From contig JAZOCC010000004.1 in assembly GCA_045596385.1 (NCBI GenBank), positions 8,556 to 72,555 on the forward strand: a DNA stretch of 64,000 nucleotides. Direction: 5' to 3'. The stretch is from SIG307 sp045596385 (GTDB lineage Bacteria; Bacillota; Clostridia; Lachnospirales; Lachnospiraceae). The notes beneath the pieces are model-generated. The model was not told where the DNA came from. It did no database searches and saw nothing but the letters and a program-made list of their open reading frames with translations. The position numbers and the translations under genes were made by a program. Positions 52,681 through 61,773 of this stretch are shown here, in pieces (the first letter of the stretch is position 1; the number at the start of each line of letters is the position of its first letter).

Positions 52681-53019
52681 ATGTTTCAGTTTTTAACAAC
52701 GGGTGCGGCACAGCCGGCGAGTCCGACCGGTGCTCTTTTGTCTTGGGTGATTATGATTGTCGCATTTGGTTTGATTTTCTATTTTATGGCAATCAGACCG
52801 CAGAAGAAGCAACAGAAAAAGCAGGATGAGATGATGGCATCTATCGCAATCGGGGACAGCGTTTTGACGACCGCAGGTTTCTACGGTATTGTTATTGATA
52901 TTGTAAATGAAGAGGTTATCATTATCGAGTTCGGTAACAATAAGAACTGTCGTATTCCGATGAGAAAGAGTTGTGTTGTGGAAATAGAAAAGCCGATGGA
53001 AGAGAATAAGGCGAAGTAG
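52681..53019 (+). CDS. yajC: Preprotein translocase subunit YajC
   Basis: 112 residues from ATG 52681 (AAGGAGG upstream). One membrane helix (WVIMIVAFGLIFYFMAIRP) followed by QKKQQKKQDEMMASIAIGD and the short YajC beta domain (TTAGFYGIV). Accessory part of the Sec holotranslocon. Tgt-yajC is a conserved pair. Confidence 0.95.
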   Translation: MFQFLTTGAAQPASPTGALLSWVIMIVAFGLIFYFMAIRPQKKQQKKQDEMMASIAIGDSVLTTAGFYGIVIDIVNEEVIIIEFGNNKNCRIPMRKSCVVEIEKPMEENKAK

Positions 53020-53045
53020 TCTTTAGGAGAATAGGATAAAAAGAG

Positions 53046-53077
53046 ACGGGATATTGCATGATGCAGTATCCCGTTTT
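53046..53077 (+). terminator. Terminator of the tgt-yajC operon
   Basis: ACGGGATA (53046-53053) with TATCCCGT (53067-53074), inner TGCAT/ATGCA, then TTTT. Its T-run forms the start of the repeat element next to it. Confidence 0.88.
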
Positions 53078-53212
53078 GCGTGCAGGCAAAGTGAGCATTG
53101 AAACGCTGCCGCAAGTTTACTTGCAGGCAGCGGTGAAATGAGAACGCGCACACGACCGAGTGACAAAGTCACGAGGTGCGTGTGAAGTGCGAAGTGCAAG
53201 CCTGCACGCAAA
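53075..53212. repeat. Three-way-junction inverted repeat element
   Basis: Outer stem TTTGCGTGCAGGC (53075-53087) pairs perfectly with GCCTGCACGCAAA (53200-53212). Inside are two strong hairpins: CGCTGCC-GCAAG-TTTA-CTTGC-a-GGCAGCG (53104-53132), and CACACG/CGTGTG enclosing ACC/GGT and GTGAC-AAA-GTCAC (53149-53184). It occupies nearly all of the gap between convergent yajC and the PHP gene, ending 2 bases from the PHP stop codon. No ORF. Could be a mobile-type palindromic repeat or a structured RNA. Confidence 0.75.
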
Positions 53213-53214
53213 GA

Positions 53215-54084
53215 TTAACTTTTATGTTCTTCCAAATACCGGTAAAGAGGCTCCAAAAGAGTATCCGGAATATTCAGATTATGATTTCTTCCGGTTCCCA
53301 GATACAGGTTCGGTTTGTTTGCACCGTGGAAATCCGTACCGCCGGTCATTAAGAGGTCGAAACGATTGGCCAGACTGTAGCATATCTGTTCATCAAAGCC
53401 GGTGTTGGAGGAGTAGTAAACTTCTAAGCCTGCCAGTCCGGCGTTTTTTAACCGTTTTATCAGGGCTTCTAATTCTGCCGGAGGAAGCTTGTACAGCAAA
53501 GGATGTGCCAGTACCGGGATGCCCCCTGCTTGTAGAATCAGGGAAATGGCCAGCTCCGGCTGCATATATTCTCTCGGAACAAAGCATGGAGCATCATAGT
53601 TTAAATAACGTTTAAAGGCTTCCTCTGAATTTTTAACATGGTGGTGTTCAATCAGATATTTGGCAAAATGTGCTCTGGTAATGACTGTGTCGGGGTTGAG
53701 ACGGCGTAGTTCTTCCAGCGTCAGAGGGATGCCCAAAGCGCGGAAACGTTCTGCCATAAGTTCATTTCGGCGGTCACGGGCGTCTACCGCCTCTTCCAAA
53801 GCATGGATTAAAACAGGACTTGTTTCATCGATAAAGAGTCCCAGAATGTGAATGTCTCTCTTTTGATAGGCGGCAGAGATTTCTGTGCCGGAAATGACGG
53901 TAAGCCCGGAAGTAGAACCGGTGGCGGCAAGAAACGCTGCTTTTTTTGCCCGTTTGATGCCGGATACGGTATCGTGGTCTGTGAGGGCAAAGGCTGAGAG
54001 GCCTGTTTGTACGGCCAGTGTGACTAATTCCTCCGGAGAAAGTGTGCCGTCGGAATGATCGGAATGTACATGAAGATCAATCAT
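53215..54084 (-). CDS. PHP domain phosphoesterase
   Basis: 289 residues from the ATG at 54084; the upstream in-frame extension lacks a ribosome site. Metal-binding MIDLHVHSDHSDGT, LTDHDTVSGI, GTEISA, HILGLF, HPLL and GTDFHG are all in place, as in YciV/RNase AM-type enzymes that act on 3',5'-bisphosphates or RNA 5' ends. It is antisense to the flanking yajC and TIGR04086 genes. Confidence 0.88.
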   Translation of the reverse strand: MIDLHVHSDHSDGTLSPEELVTLAVQTGLSAFALTDHDTVSGIKRAKKAAFLAATGSTSGLTVISGTEISAAYQKRDIHILGLFIDETSPVLIHALEEAVDARDRRNELMAERFRALGIPLTLEELRRLNPDTVITRAHFAKYLIEHHHVKNSEEAFKRYLNYDAPCFVPREYMQPELAISLILQAGGIPVLAHPLLYKLPPAELEALIKRLKNAGLAGLEVYYSSNTGFDEQICYSLANRFDLLMTGGTDFHGANKPNLYLGTGRNHNLNIPDTLLEPLYRYLEEHKS

Positions 54085-54205
54085 AAGGTACTCCTTTGTT
54101 TGATGTATTATAAGTAGTATATCATAAAAAAATATGTGTAACAAGGGAATGAGAGGGAACTTGTTTTCATATAGTAAAACAAAGGAAAAATAAGGGAGAA
54201 ATGGG

Positions 54206-54559
54206 ATGGAAAATAAAAAGGTCATGAAGGAAATCGGAATTGCGGTGGGACTCTCTGCACTTGTGACACTTCTTTTTCTGGTAGTGACGGCAGTTCTGAT
54301 GTTGAATGCGGGGCTTGGGGAGGAGACGGTTTCGAAGCTGATGCTGGCAGGCTATGTGCTGGCTCCGGCGGCAGGAGGCTTTTTTCTGGGGAAAAGGCGG
54401 AAGGTGAATCGTTTTCTCTGGGGACTGTGCGTGGGCGGAGTTTATTTCATGGTTTATGCTGTATTGGCGTTGTGCATGAAGGAGGTACCGCTTGGGGATA
54501 TTATGTGGGTGGCGGTTCCAGTTTGTCTCGGTGGTATGGCAGGTGGGATGTTAAGCTAG
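54206..54559 (+). CDS. TIGR04086 family membrane protein
   Basis: 117 residues with four hydrophobic segments (IAVGLSALVTLLFLVVTAVL; MLAGYVLAPAAGGFFLG; FLWGLCVGGVYFMVYAVLAL; VAVPVCLGGMAGGML). It matches the TIGR04086 family, which in clostridia usually follows yajC. Here the PHP gene and the repeat element lie between them. Function unknown. Confidence 0.8.
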   Translation: MENKKVMKEIGIAVGLSALVTLLFLVVTAVLMLNAGLGEETVSKLMLAGYVLAPAAGGFFLGKRRKVNRFLWGLCVGGVYFMVYAVLALCMKEVPLGDIMWVAVPVCLGGMAGGMLS

Positions 54560-54679
54560 GGAAAAAGAAGTGCTTCACAGCGGAGGTAAAATGTGGTATA
54601 CTGTTTATGAACCTGTCTATAACAGGCAGGGCGGACGGTTACTGTTGTTAGAATAGACAAAGAGTAAAGGGAGAACGCT

Positions 54680-56731
54680 ATGAGACGAATCATTAAATTA
54701 AAAGGAGCGATGCGGCTGTATCTGAACTGGCCGATTTTTTTGACAATCCTTTTGATTTGCATGAATTTAAGTATACTGACGATAGATAAAACGGCTGCGG
54801 GAGTAATGGCAATTTTTGTGGTGTTGTATGCAGTGATAGCCTTTTTATTGTATTTTGTAAAGAAGCCGTTAATTGTGAATGAAATGATACGTTTTGCTGC
54901 GGGATACAGTCAGGTACAGCGCAGATTGCTGAAGGAGCTGGCAATTCCGTATGCGGTGATGGATACGGAAGGGACGATTCTCTGGGCCAATGACGAATTT
55001 ATGGATTTGGCCGAAGAATCTCCGAAGGCAAAAAACATTAAGTCCATTATTCCGGAGATTACGGCGGAAAACCTACCGACGGTGGAGAATGATGTGAGCC
55101 TGCATGTGACTGTCGGTGAGCGTAATTTTGAGGTGTGTCTGCGTGTGGTAAATACACCGAGCTTTGATGAGGATATTTTGTGGCAGGAAATGCAACGACA
55201 CAATAATGAGTTGATTGCGTTGTATTTATATGACGAGACAGAGATTGTATCTTTGCAGAAGGAGAATGAAGACCAGAGACTGATTACCGGTCTTTTGTAT
55301 ATTGATAATTACGAAGAAGCGTTTGAAAATATCGACGAGGTACGGCGTTCCCTGCTTACCGCACTGGTGGACCGAAAGATTAACAAGTATATGGTAAGCA
55401 TCGATGCCATTATTAAAAAGCTGGAAAAGGACAAGTATATTTTTGTATTCCAGCATAAGTATCTGGCGCAACTGGAGGCTAATAAGTTTTCTCTTTTGGA
55501 GGAGGTGCGCGGTTCCAGTATCGGTAATGATGCACCGATTGTAACCATCAGCATGGGGTTGGGGGTAAATGCGGATTCATACCTTGCCGGATATGAGATG
55601 GCACGCGGTGCTATTGACCTGGCGCTCGGCCGGGGCGGCGATCAGGCGGTGGTAAAGGACGGAAATAAGATATCCTATTACGGCGGTACGGCAGTACAGA
55701 TGGAAAAGACGACACGTGTAAAGGCCCGTGTAAAAGCCCATGCATTGAAAGAGTTTATGGAAGGCAAGGATCGTATTGTAGTGATGGGACATTCCATCGG
55801 CGATATTGATTCCCTCGGTTCGGCCATCGGTGTGTATCGTATTGCAAAGACGTTGAATAAGAAGGCGCATATTGTTATTAATGAGGTGACCAGTTCCATC
55901 CGTCCGATGTTAGTCAAGTTTCAAGGGAATCCGGATTACGAAGAGGATATGTTTATTGACGGCAACCGGGCACAGGAGATAGTGGATAATAACACGCTTC
56001 TGGTTGTGGTGGATGTGAATCGTCCGAACTATACGGAGTGCGAGGCGCTTCTTTCCATGACCCGTACGATTGTGATTTTAGATCACCACAGACAGACGGG
56101 AGAAGCGATTCCGAATGCGGTATTGTCCTATATCGAGCCGTATGCATCTTCTGCCTGTGAGATGGTGGCGGAGATTTTGCAATATATCGGCGACGGTTTG
56201 AAGTTAAAGCCGTTGGAGGCGGATGCTATGTACGCCGGCATTATGATTGATACCAATAATTTCCTCACAAAGACCGGTGTGCGCACCTTTGAGGCAGCGG
56301 CGTATTTGCGTAGAAACGGAGCGGATGTGACACGTATCCGTAAGATGTTCCGTACGGACATGCCGGAGTATTATGCGAAGGCAAAGTCTGTGGCTGCGGC
56401 AGAGATTTTTGAAGGAAAGTTTGCATTTTCCGTATCTGCCAGTGAAGGTGTAGACAGCCCGACGGTAGTGGCAGCACAGACGGCAAACGAACTTTTGAAT
56501 ATTAACGGAATTATTGCCTCCTTTGTGTTTACGCAGTTCGGAGGAAAGATTTATATCAGTGCCCGCTCCATCGATGAATTAAATGTTCAGGTGGTTATGG
56601 AGAAGCTGGGCGGAGGCGGTCATATGAGTGTGGCCGGTGCGCAGTTTGACGATTGTGACGTGCCTACAGCTGTAGAGCGTGTAAAAGAAGTGCTTCGTCA
56701 AATGATTACGGAAGGTGAAATTAAATTATAA
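54680..56731 (+). CDS. gdpP: Cyclic-di-AMP phosphodiesterase GdpP
   Basis: 683 residues. Two membrane helices in the first 65 residues, a PAS domain (about 85-170), a degenerate GGDEF domain (about 180-320), then DHH (GHSIGDIDSLGSAIG, ILDHHRQ) and DHHA1 (GGGGHMSVAGAQ) domains. It hydrolyses c-di-AMP at the membrane. AAGGGAG upstream. It is followed 18 bases later by rplI and then dnaB, the standard Firmicute order. Confidence 0.95.
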   Translation: MRRIIKLKGAMRLYLNWPIFLTILLICMNLSILTIDKTAAGVMAIFVVLYAVIAFLLYFVKKPLIVNEMIRFAAGYSQVQRRLLKELAIPYAVMDTEGTILWANDEFMDLAEESPKAKNIKSIIPEITAENLPTVENDVSLHVTVGERNFEVCLRVVNTPSFDEDILWQEMQRHNNELIALYLYDETEIVSLQKENEDQRLITGLLYIDNYEEAFENIDEVRRSLLTALVDRKINKYMVSIDAIIKKLEKDKYIFVFQHKYLAQLEANKFSLLEEVRGSSIGNDAPIVTISMGLGVNADSYLAGYEMARGAIDLALGRGGDQAVVKDGNKISYYGGTAVQMEKTTRVKARVKAHALKEFMEGKDRIVVMGHSIGDIDSLGSAIGVYRIAKTLNKKAHIVINEVTSSIRPMLVKFQGNPDYEEDMFIDGNRAQEIVDNNTLLVVVDVNRPNYTECEALLSMTRTIVILDHHRQTGEAIPNAVLSYIEPYASSACEMVAEILQYIGDGLKLKPLEADAMYAGIMIDTNNFLTKTGVRTFEAAAYLRRNGADVTRIRKMFRTDMPEYYAKAKSVAAAEIFEGKFAFSVSASEGVDSPTVVAAQTANELLNINGIIASFVFTQFGGKIYISARSIDELNVQVVMEKLGGGGHMSVAGAQFDDCDVPTAVERVKEVLRQMITEGEIKL

Positions 56732-56749
56732 CGGAAAGGAAGAAAGACA

Positions 56750-57196
56750 ATGGAAGTGATTTTATTACAGGATGTGAAGAGCCTCGGAAAGAAGGGGGAA
56801 ATCGTAAAGGTAAGTGACGGTTATGCAAGAAACTTTATTCTGCCGAAGAAGCTTGGTGTGGAAAAGAATGCAAAGACTATGAATGATTTAAAGTTGCAGA
56901 AGGCTGCGGAGGAGAAGCACAGACAGGAGGTTCTTGCGGAGGCGCAGGCACTGGGGGAGCAGATTAAGAAGCAGAGTGTTACCTTAAAGATTAAGTCCGG
57001 CGAAGGCGGACGTACTTTCGGTTCTGTATCTACCAAGGAAATTGCCGTGGCGATGAAGGAACAGTTAAAGTTAGACATAGATAAGAAGAAGCTGGTGCTT
57101 CCGGAGCCGATTCGTACTTTGGGTACTACCATTGTTCCGGTGAGACTTCATCCGGAAGTGACGACAGAGCTTACGGTAAAGGTAGTAGAAGCATAA
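56750..57196 (+). CDS. rplI: 50S ribosomal protein L9
   Basis: 148 residues: MEVILLQDVKSLGKKGEIVK, DGYARNFILPKKLG and C-terminal GRTFGSVSTKEIA are the L9 signature. AAAGGAAG upstream. Typical size. Confidence 0.97.
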   Translation: MEVILLQDVKSLGKKGEIVKVSDGYARNFILPKKLGVEKNAKTMNDLKLQKAAEEKHRQEVLAEAQALGEQIKKQSVTLKIKSGEGGRTFGSVSTKEIAVAMKEQLKLDIDKKKLVLPEPIRTLGTTIVPVRLHPEVTTELTVKVVEA

Positions 57197-57230
57197 GTAC
57201 GGTACTTGATGTGATGAGAGGGTTTTATAA

Positions 57231-58571
57231 ATGGATGAAGCGCTGATTAAACGGGTGATGCCGCATAGTACGGAAGCGGAGCAGTCGGTCATCGGTTCCA
57301 TGTTGCTCGACAGGGAAGCGATTATGACGGTTGCGGAGATGCTGACCAGAGAGGATTTTTACAATCCGATGTACGGTCTTCTGTTTGAAATTATAACGGA
57401 ATTATTTAATGAAGGAAAGCCGGCAGATATCCTTACGGTGCAGAATCGTTTGAAGGAGAAGGATGCTCCGCCGGAGGCTTATGAGCTAAAGTATTTTAAT
57501 GAATTAATCGGATCTGTACCGACCTCTGCCAATGTACGTTTTTATGCGGAAATTGTAAAGAATGAGGCAATTAAGCGCAGAACCATTAAGGTGACGGAGG
57601 CTATCGCCAACGATTGTTATCTTGGTAAGAAGGATACCGACGAGATATTGTCGGATACGGAAAAGCAGATATTTGAACTGGTACAACGTCGTGGCAGCGG
57701 TGACACCGAGGACATTCGCAGTATCGTATTAAAAACCATTGAAAACATCGAAAATGCGGCTAAAAACCGTGGTGCGGTTACCGGTATTGCTACGGGCTTT
57801 TACGATTTGGATTATAAGACGGCGGGCTTGCAACGCTCGGATTTGATTCTGGTGGCGGCACGACCGTCCATGGGTAAGACGGCATTTGTGCTTAATATTG
57901 CGGAGTTTGTTGCTTTAAAGAGTAAGATTCCGACAGCGATTTTTAGCTTGGAAATGTCCCGTACCCAGCTGGTAAACCGTATTCTTGCCATGAATTCCAA
58001 GGTGGATTCCCAGACCATGCGTACAGGTGATTTGAAGGATGAGGACTGGGCAAAGCTGATGGAGAGTGCGAGACTGACCGGTGAATCTCCGTTAATGATT
58101 GATGATACGCCGGGTATTTCCATTCAGGAGCTGCGCTCCAAGTGCAGAAAGTTTAAGCTGGAGAAGGATTTGGGCCTTGTCATTATCGACTACCTGCAGC
58201 TCATGTCCGGAGGGAAAAAGTCCGAATCCAGACAGCAGGAGATTTCCGAGATTTCCCGTTCCTTAAAGGCATTGGCCCGAGAGATTAATTGCCCGGTTAT
58301 TGCGTTGTCCCAGCTGTCCCGTGCGGTAGAGTCACGTGATGACAAACGTCCGATGTTGTCCGACCTTCGAGAGTCGGGGGCAATCGAGCAGGATGCGGAT
58401 GTGGTTATGTTTATTTACCGAGACGAGTACTATACAAAGGAAAAGTGCGAAGAACCGGGGGTTTCCGAGATTATTATCGGTAAGCAGAGAAACGGTCCGA
58501 CGGGTACGGTGAAGCTTGCATGGCTCGGTAATTACACGAAATTTGCTAATCTGGATAATCGGAAGCAATAA
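57231..58571 (+). CDS. dnaB: Replicative DNA helicase DnaB
   Basis: 446 residues. N-terminal PHSTEAEQSVIGSMLLD, Walker A ARPSMGKTAF, Walker B LVIIDYLQLMSG, and C-terminal DADVVMFIYRDEYY and GKQRNGPTG. Hexameric replication-fork helicase. GAGGG upstream; downstream of rplI. No intein. Confidence 0.97.
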   Translation: MDEALIKRVMPHSTEAEQSVIGSMLLDREAIMTVAEMLTREDFYNPMYGLLFEIITELFNEGKPADILTVQNRLKEKDAPPEAYELKYFNELIGSVPTSANVRFYAEIVKNEAIKRRTIKVTEAIANDCYLGKKDTDEILSDTEKQIFELVQRRGSGDTEDIRSIVLKTIENIENAAKNRGAVTGIATGFYDLDYKTAGLQRSDLILVAARPSMGKTAFVLNIAEFVALKSKIPTAIFSLEMSRTQLVNRILAMNSKVDSQTMRTGDLKDEDWAKLMESARLTGESPLMIDDTPGISIQELRSKCRKFKLEKDLGLVIIDYLQLMSGGKKSESRQQEISEISRSLKALAREINCPVIALSQLSRAVESRDDKRPMLSDLRESGAIEQDADVVMFIYRDEYYTKEKCEEPGVSEIIIGKQRNGPTGTVKLAWLGNYTKFANLDNRKQ

Positions 58572-58646
58572 TGTGATTTTATGTAGGATAGATTGTTTTT
58601 TTGTCGAGAAGCAAAAGAAACAGTCGATAGGTTTTGGGAAAATATG

Positions 58647-58678
58647 GGAACGGATACTTGCGTATCCGTTCCTTTTTT
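58647..58678 (+). terminator. Terminator after dnaB
   Basis: GGAACGGATAC (58647-58657) pairs perfectly with GTATCCGTTCC (58662-58672), then six T. Confidence 0.93.
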
Positions 58679-58732
58679 CGTTATACTGGGGGACGTGGAC
58701 AAACATAGAATAAAACGGAAAGGGGAATACAT

Positions 58733-59488
58733 ATGGAAAAGATATATCAGGTGTCGGAGGCGGCAGAGGAATTGGAAACGGAAGTATATACATTACGGTA
58801 TTGGGAAAACCAGTTGGGGTTAGAGGTGCCGCGTAATGCAGCAGGGCATCGGTATTATGAGGAAGCACAGATTCGGATGTTTCAAAATGTAAAGCGCTTA
58901 AAGGAGGCCGGGTTCGGTCTTCGCCAGATAAAGGCAATGGGGGAACGTATGACAGAGGTGGCAGCGCTTTCGGATGAACGATTGTCAGAGCTCCACAAAA
59001 GAATCGTGGGACTGGAGGTCGAACAAGGAACTATATTTTCAGGGAGAGGGGAGAAAAATCTGTCGGAAGAACATATTTTGCCGGAAGAGCAGAAGCTAAC
59101 GGCAGAAGAGATGTCGTCGGAAGAAGAGGAGGAGGAACCGGAAAGCTTTTCTTTGTGTGTGACCGAATCGGAAAATTGTGCTTCGGAAATCCGGGAAGAT
59201 CGAAATGAAGGAATGCGTTTGCTACAGGAAGGAATGACCAAATGGTTGGGAGAGCTTTTGCAGAAACATAATGAGAATCTGTCACAGAAAATAGAAGAGG
59301 GTGTATCGGAACGAATGGCGCGGGAACTTCGCTTCCTGTTTCGTCAACAAGAGGAACGGGAGGAAGAACGTTACCGGAGACTGGACCGTACAATCAGGGA
59401 ACATCAGCTTGCGAGAGTCAACGCAAAACAGATATCCCCGGTGCGGGAAAACTTTTTGTTTGCCGGGAAATTGCGTCCGTTGCGATAG
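58733..59488 (+). CDS. MerR-type HTH regulator with long acidic/coiled-coil tail
   Basis: 251 residues. MerR helix-turn-helix at 5-70 (VYTLRYWENQLGLEVPRNAA, HRYYEEAQIRMF). No ligand domain: the rest is an acidic linker and a predicted coiled coil (REEERYRRLDRTIREHQLAR). GAAAGGGG upstream, TTATACT promoter box near 58682. Such proteins resemble RacA/DUF3967-like DNA-binding proteins; the role is unknown. Confidence 0.75.
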   Translation: MEKIYQVSEAAEELETEVYTLRYWENQLGLEVPRNAAGHRYYEEAQIRMFQNVKRLKEAGFGLRQIKAMGERMTEVAALSDERLSELHKRIVGLEVEQGTIFSGRGEKNLSEEHILPEEQKLTAEEMSSEEEEEEPESFSLCVTESENCASEIREDRNEGMRLLQEGMTKWLGELLQKHNENLSQKIEEGVSERMARELRFLFRQQEEREEERYRRLDRTIREHQLARVNAKQISPVRENFLFAGKLRPLR

Positions 59489-59498
59489 AGAATCAGAG

Positions 59499-59542
59499 AC
59501 TGCCGGGTCGGGTACAGAAATGTACGATACGGTAGTTTTTTT
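59499..59542 (+). terminator. Intrinsic terminator
   Basis: ACTGCCG with CGGTAGT, inner GTACA/TGTAC, then TTTTTT. Confidence 0.75.
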
Positions 59543-59617
59543 GTATTACAGACTATGAAGAAGGATACTTGAATAGTGAAAGTTTAGATTTTTTCGAAAA
59601 AATTTAGGGTTCTGCTA

Positions 59618-59646
59618 TTGATTTAAAAGGGTAGTACTTATATAAT
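59618..59646 (+). promoter_or_regulatory. Promoter of ftsH
   Basis: TTGATT (59618-59623), 17-bp spacer, TATAAT (59641-59646). A TTTTTTCGAAAAAA palindrome lies about 20 bases upstream of the -35. Confidence 0.7.
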
Positions 59647-59734
59647 AGGCATAGGATGGGGAGTGTCTGCAATAGGAGAAACTACGTATCCGTGATATAG
59701 TCGGTTGGGAAGTTAAGAAGAGAAAGGAAAAAAT

Positions 59735-61747
59735 ATGGGAGATACAGGAAACAATAACGGAAAGAAGGGAAAAAGTCCGCAGGATAACCGGAGCGGAATG
59801 CTGTTTTGTTTAATTATAGCGTTAGTTCTGGTTATGACGTTTTTCTATATGATGAACCAGTTTGATGAACGTGCAAATAAGAAAGTAACGTACAATGAGT
59901 TCATCACTATGCTGGAAGGTGGAAATGTTTCGGAGGTTCAGGTGGATTCCGATAGCGGCCGGCTTTTGATTCTGCCGAAGAAGGAGTCACAGACGATTCC
60001 GGGTTTTTCTATTACTTATTATACCGGTATTTTGGAAGACGGCAATAAGATTCAGGAACGCTGTGAGGCGGCAGGTGTAACTTATAGCAGATTGACGGTG
60101 GATAAAGCAAATTCCGTGCTGAGTTCGATTCTCAGTTATGTGTTGATGTTTGCGTTGATTTACGGCGTGATGTTTTTTGTGTTCCGCATGCTCAGCAAGA
60201 GCAGCGGGGGTATGATGGGTGTAGGCAAAAGCAATGCAAAGGTGTATGTGGAAAAAGAAACAGGGGTTACTTTTAAAGACGTAGCCGGTCAGGAAGAAGC
60301 AAAGGAGTCTCTGACGGAAATGGTGGATTTCCTTCATAATCCGGGGAAATACACCCGCATCGGTGCAAAGCTTCCGAAAGGTGCTCTTTTGGTGGGACCT
60401 CCGGGTACCGGTAAGACCTTACTTGCAAAGGCAGTGGCCGGTGAAGCAAAGGTGCCGTTTTTCTCTTTGTCAGGTTCGGATTTTGTGGAGATGTTTGTGG
60501 GTGTGGGCGCTTCCCGTGTGCGTGATTTGTTTAAGCAAGCCCAGGCCCAGGCGCCGTGTATTATTTTTATCGATGAGGTGGATGCTATCGGTAAGAGTCG
60601 TGACTCTCACTACGGCGGCGGAAACGATGAGCGTGAGCAGACCTTGAATCAGCTTCTTTCCGAAATGGACGGGTTTGATACTTCTAAGGGGCTTGTCATC
60701 CTTGCGGCCACCAATCGTCCGGAGGTATTGGATAAAGCATTGCTTCGTCCGGGACGTTTCGACCGTAGAATTATTGTGGATAAGCCGGATTTGAAGGGAC
60801 GTATCGATATTTTAAAGGTGCATGCAAAGCATGTATTAATGCATGATTCCGTAGATTTGGAAGAAATTGCCATGGCAACTTCCGGAGCAGTGGGTTCCGA
60901 TTTGGCCAATATTATTAACGAAGCAGCCATTCTTGCGGTAAAACAGGGCCGTACCGTAGTGACCCAGGCGGATTTGTTTGAGTCCGTGGAAGTAGTCATT
61001 GCCGGCAAGGAAAAGAAGGACCGCATTTTAGGAAAAGAAGAGAAGAGGATTGTGGCATATCATGAGGTGGGGCATGCGTTAATTGCCTGCCTGGATAAAA
61101 ATGCGGAGCCGGTACAAAAGATTACCATTGTTCCGCGTACCATGGGTGCTCTGGGTTATGTGATGCAGGTGCCGGAGGAAGAAAAGTATTTAATGAAGAA
61201 GGAGGAGCTTTTGGCTCGCCTCGTTACTCTGTTTGGCGGACGTGCGGCAGAGGAGCTGGTATTCGGTTCGGTAACTACCGGTGCATCCAACGACATTGAA
61301 AAGGCAACGTCCGTTGCCCGTGCCATGATTACCCAGTATGGTATGTCGGAAAAGTTTGGTTTGATGGGACTGGAATCCGTACAGAATCGTTATCTGGACG
61401 GCAGACCGGTACAGAACTGTGCCGATGCCACTGCGGCTCTTATTGATAACGAAGTGATGGAGCTTTTGAAGGAATGTTATGACAAGGCATATAAGATGTT
61501 ATCTGAGAACCGCGATGTACTGGATAAGATTGCGGAGTTCCTGTTTGAAAAGGAAACCATCACCGGTAAAGAGTTTATGAAGATTTACCGTGAGGTAAAG
61601 GGAATTTCGGAAGAACACGGTTCCGGGGATAAAAAGGATACCGAATCGAAAGAAGAAAAAGCGTCCTTTGATGTTGCACTCGGAGATGCAGTAGATGCGG
61701 CAGAAAAAGAAGCAGAAGTTATTACGGAAAAGAACATCTGGGAATAA
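59735..61747 (+). CDS. ftsH: ATP-dependent zinc metalloprotease FtsH
   Basis: 670 residues. Two membrane helices (about 20-40 and 128-150), Walker A GPPGTGKT, Walker B IIFIDEVDAIG, second region of homology RPGRFDRRI, zinc site HEVGHALIA, and an acidic C-terminal tail. Degrades membrane and regulatory proteins such as misfolded or unassembled ones. GAAAGGA upstream. Confidence 0.96.
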   Translation: MGDTGNNNGKKGKSPQDNRSGMLFCLIIALVLVMTFFYMMNQFDERANKKVTYNEFITMLEGGNVSEVQVDSDSGRLLILPKKESQTIPGFSITYYTGILEDGNKIQERCEAAGVTYSRLTVDKANSVLSSILSYVLMFALIYGVMFFVFRMLSKSSGGMMGVGKSNAKVYVEKETGVTFKDVAGQEEAKESLTEMVDFLHNPGKYTRIGAKLPKGALLVGPPGTGKTLLAKAVAGEAKVPFFSLSGSDFVEMFVGVGASRVRDLFKQAQAQAPCIIFIDEVDAIGKSRDSHYGGGNDEREQTLNQLLSEMDGFDTSKGLVILAATNRPEVLDKALLRPGRFDRRIIVDKPDLKGRIDILKVHAKHVLMHDSVDLEEIAMATSGAVGSDLANIINEAAILAVKQGRTVVTQADLFESVEVVIAGKEKKDRILGKEEKRIVAYHEVGHALIACLDKNAEPVQKITIVPRTMGALGYVMQVPEEEKYLMKKEELLARLVTLFGGRAAEELVFGSVTTGASNDIEKATSVARAMITQYGMSEKFGLMGLESVQNRYLDGRPVQNCADATAALIDNEVMELLKECYDKAYKMLSENRDVLDKIAEFLFEKETITGKEFMKIYREVKGISEEHGSGDKKDTESKEEKASFDVALGDAVDAAEKEAEVITEKNIWE

Positions 61748-61773
61748 AACTGCGTGGAAAGGGTCTGATCCTT

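Noticed and set aside
54591..54656. A 21-codon ORF (MWYTVYEPVYNRQGG...) with GGAGGTAAA upstream, between TIGR04086 and gdpP
   Set aside because: It overlaps the likely TATACT promoter box of gdpP, is very short, and shows no known peptide features.
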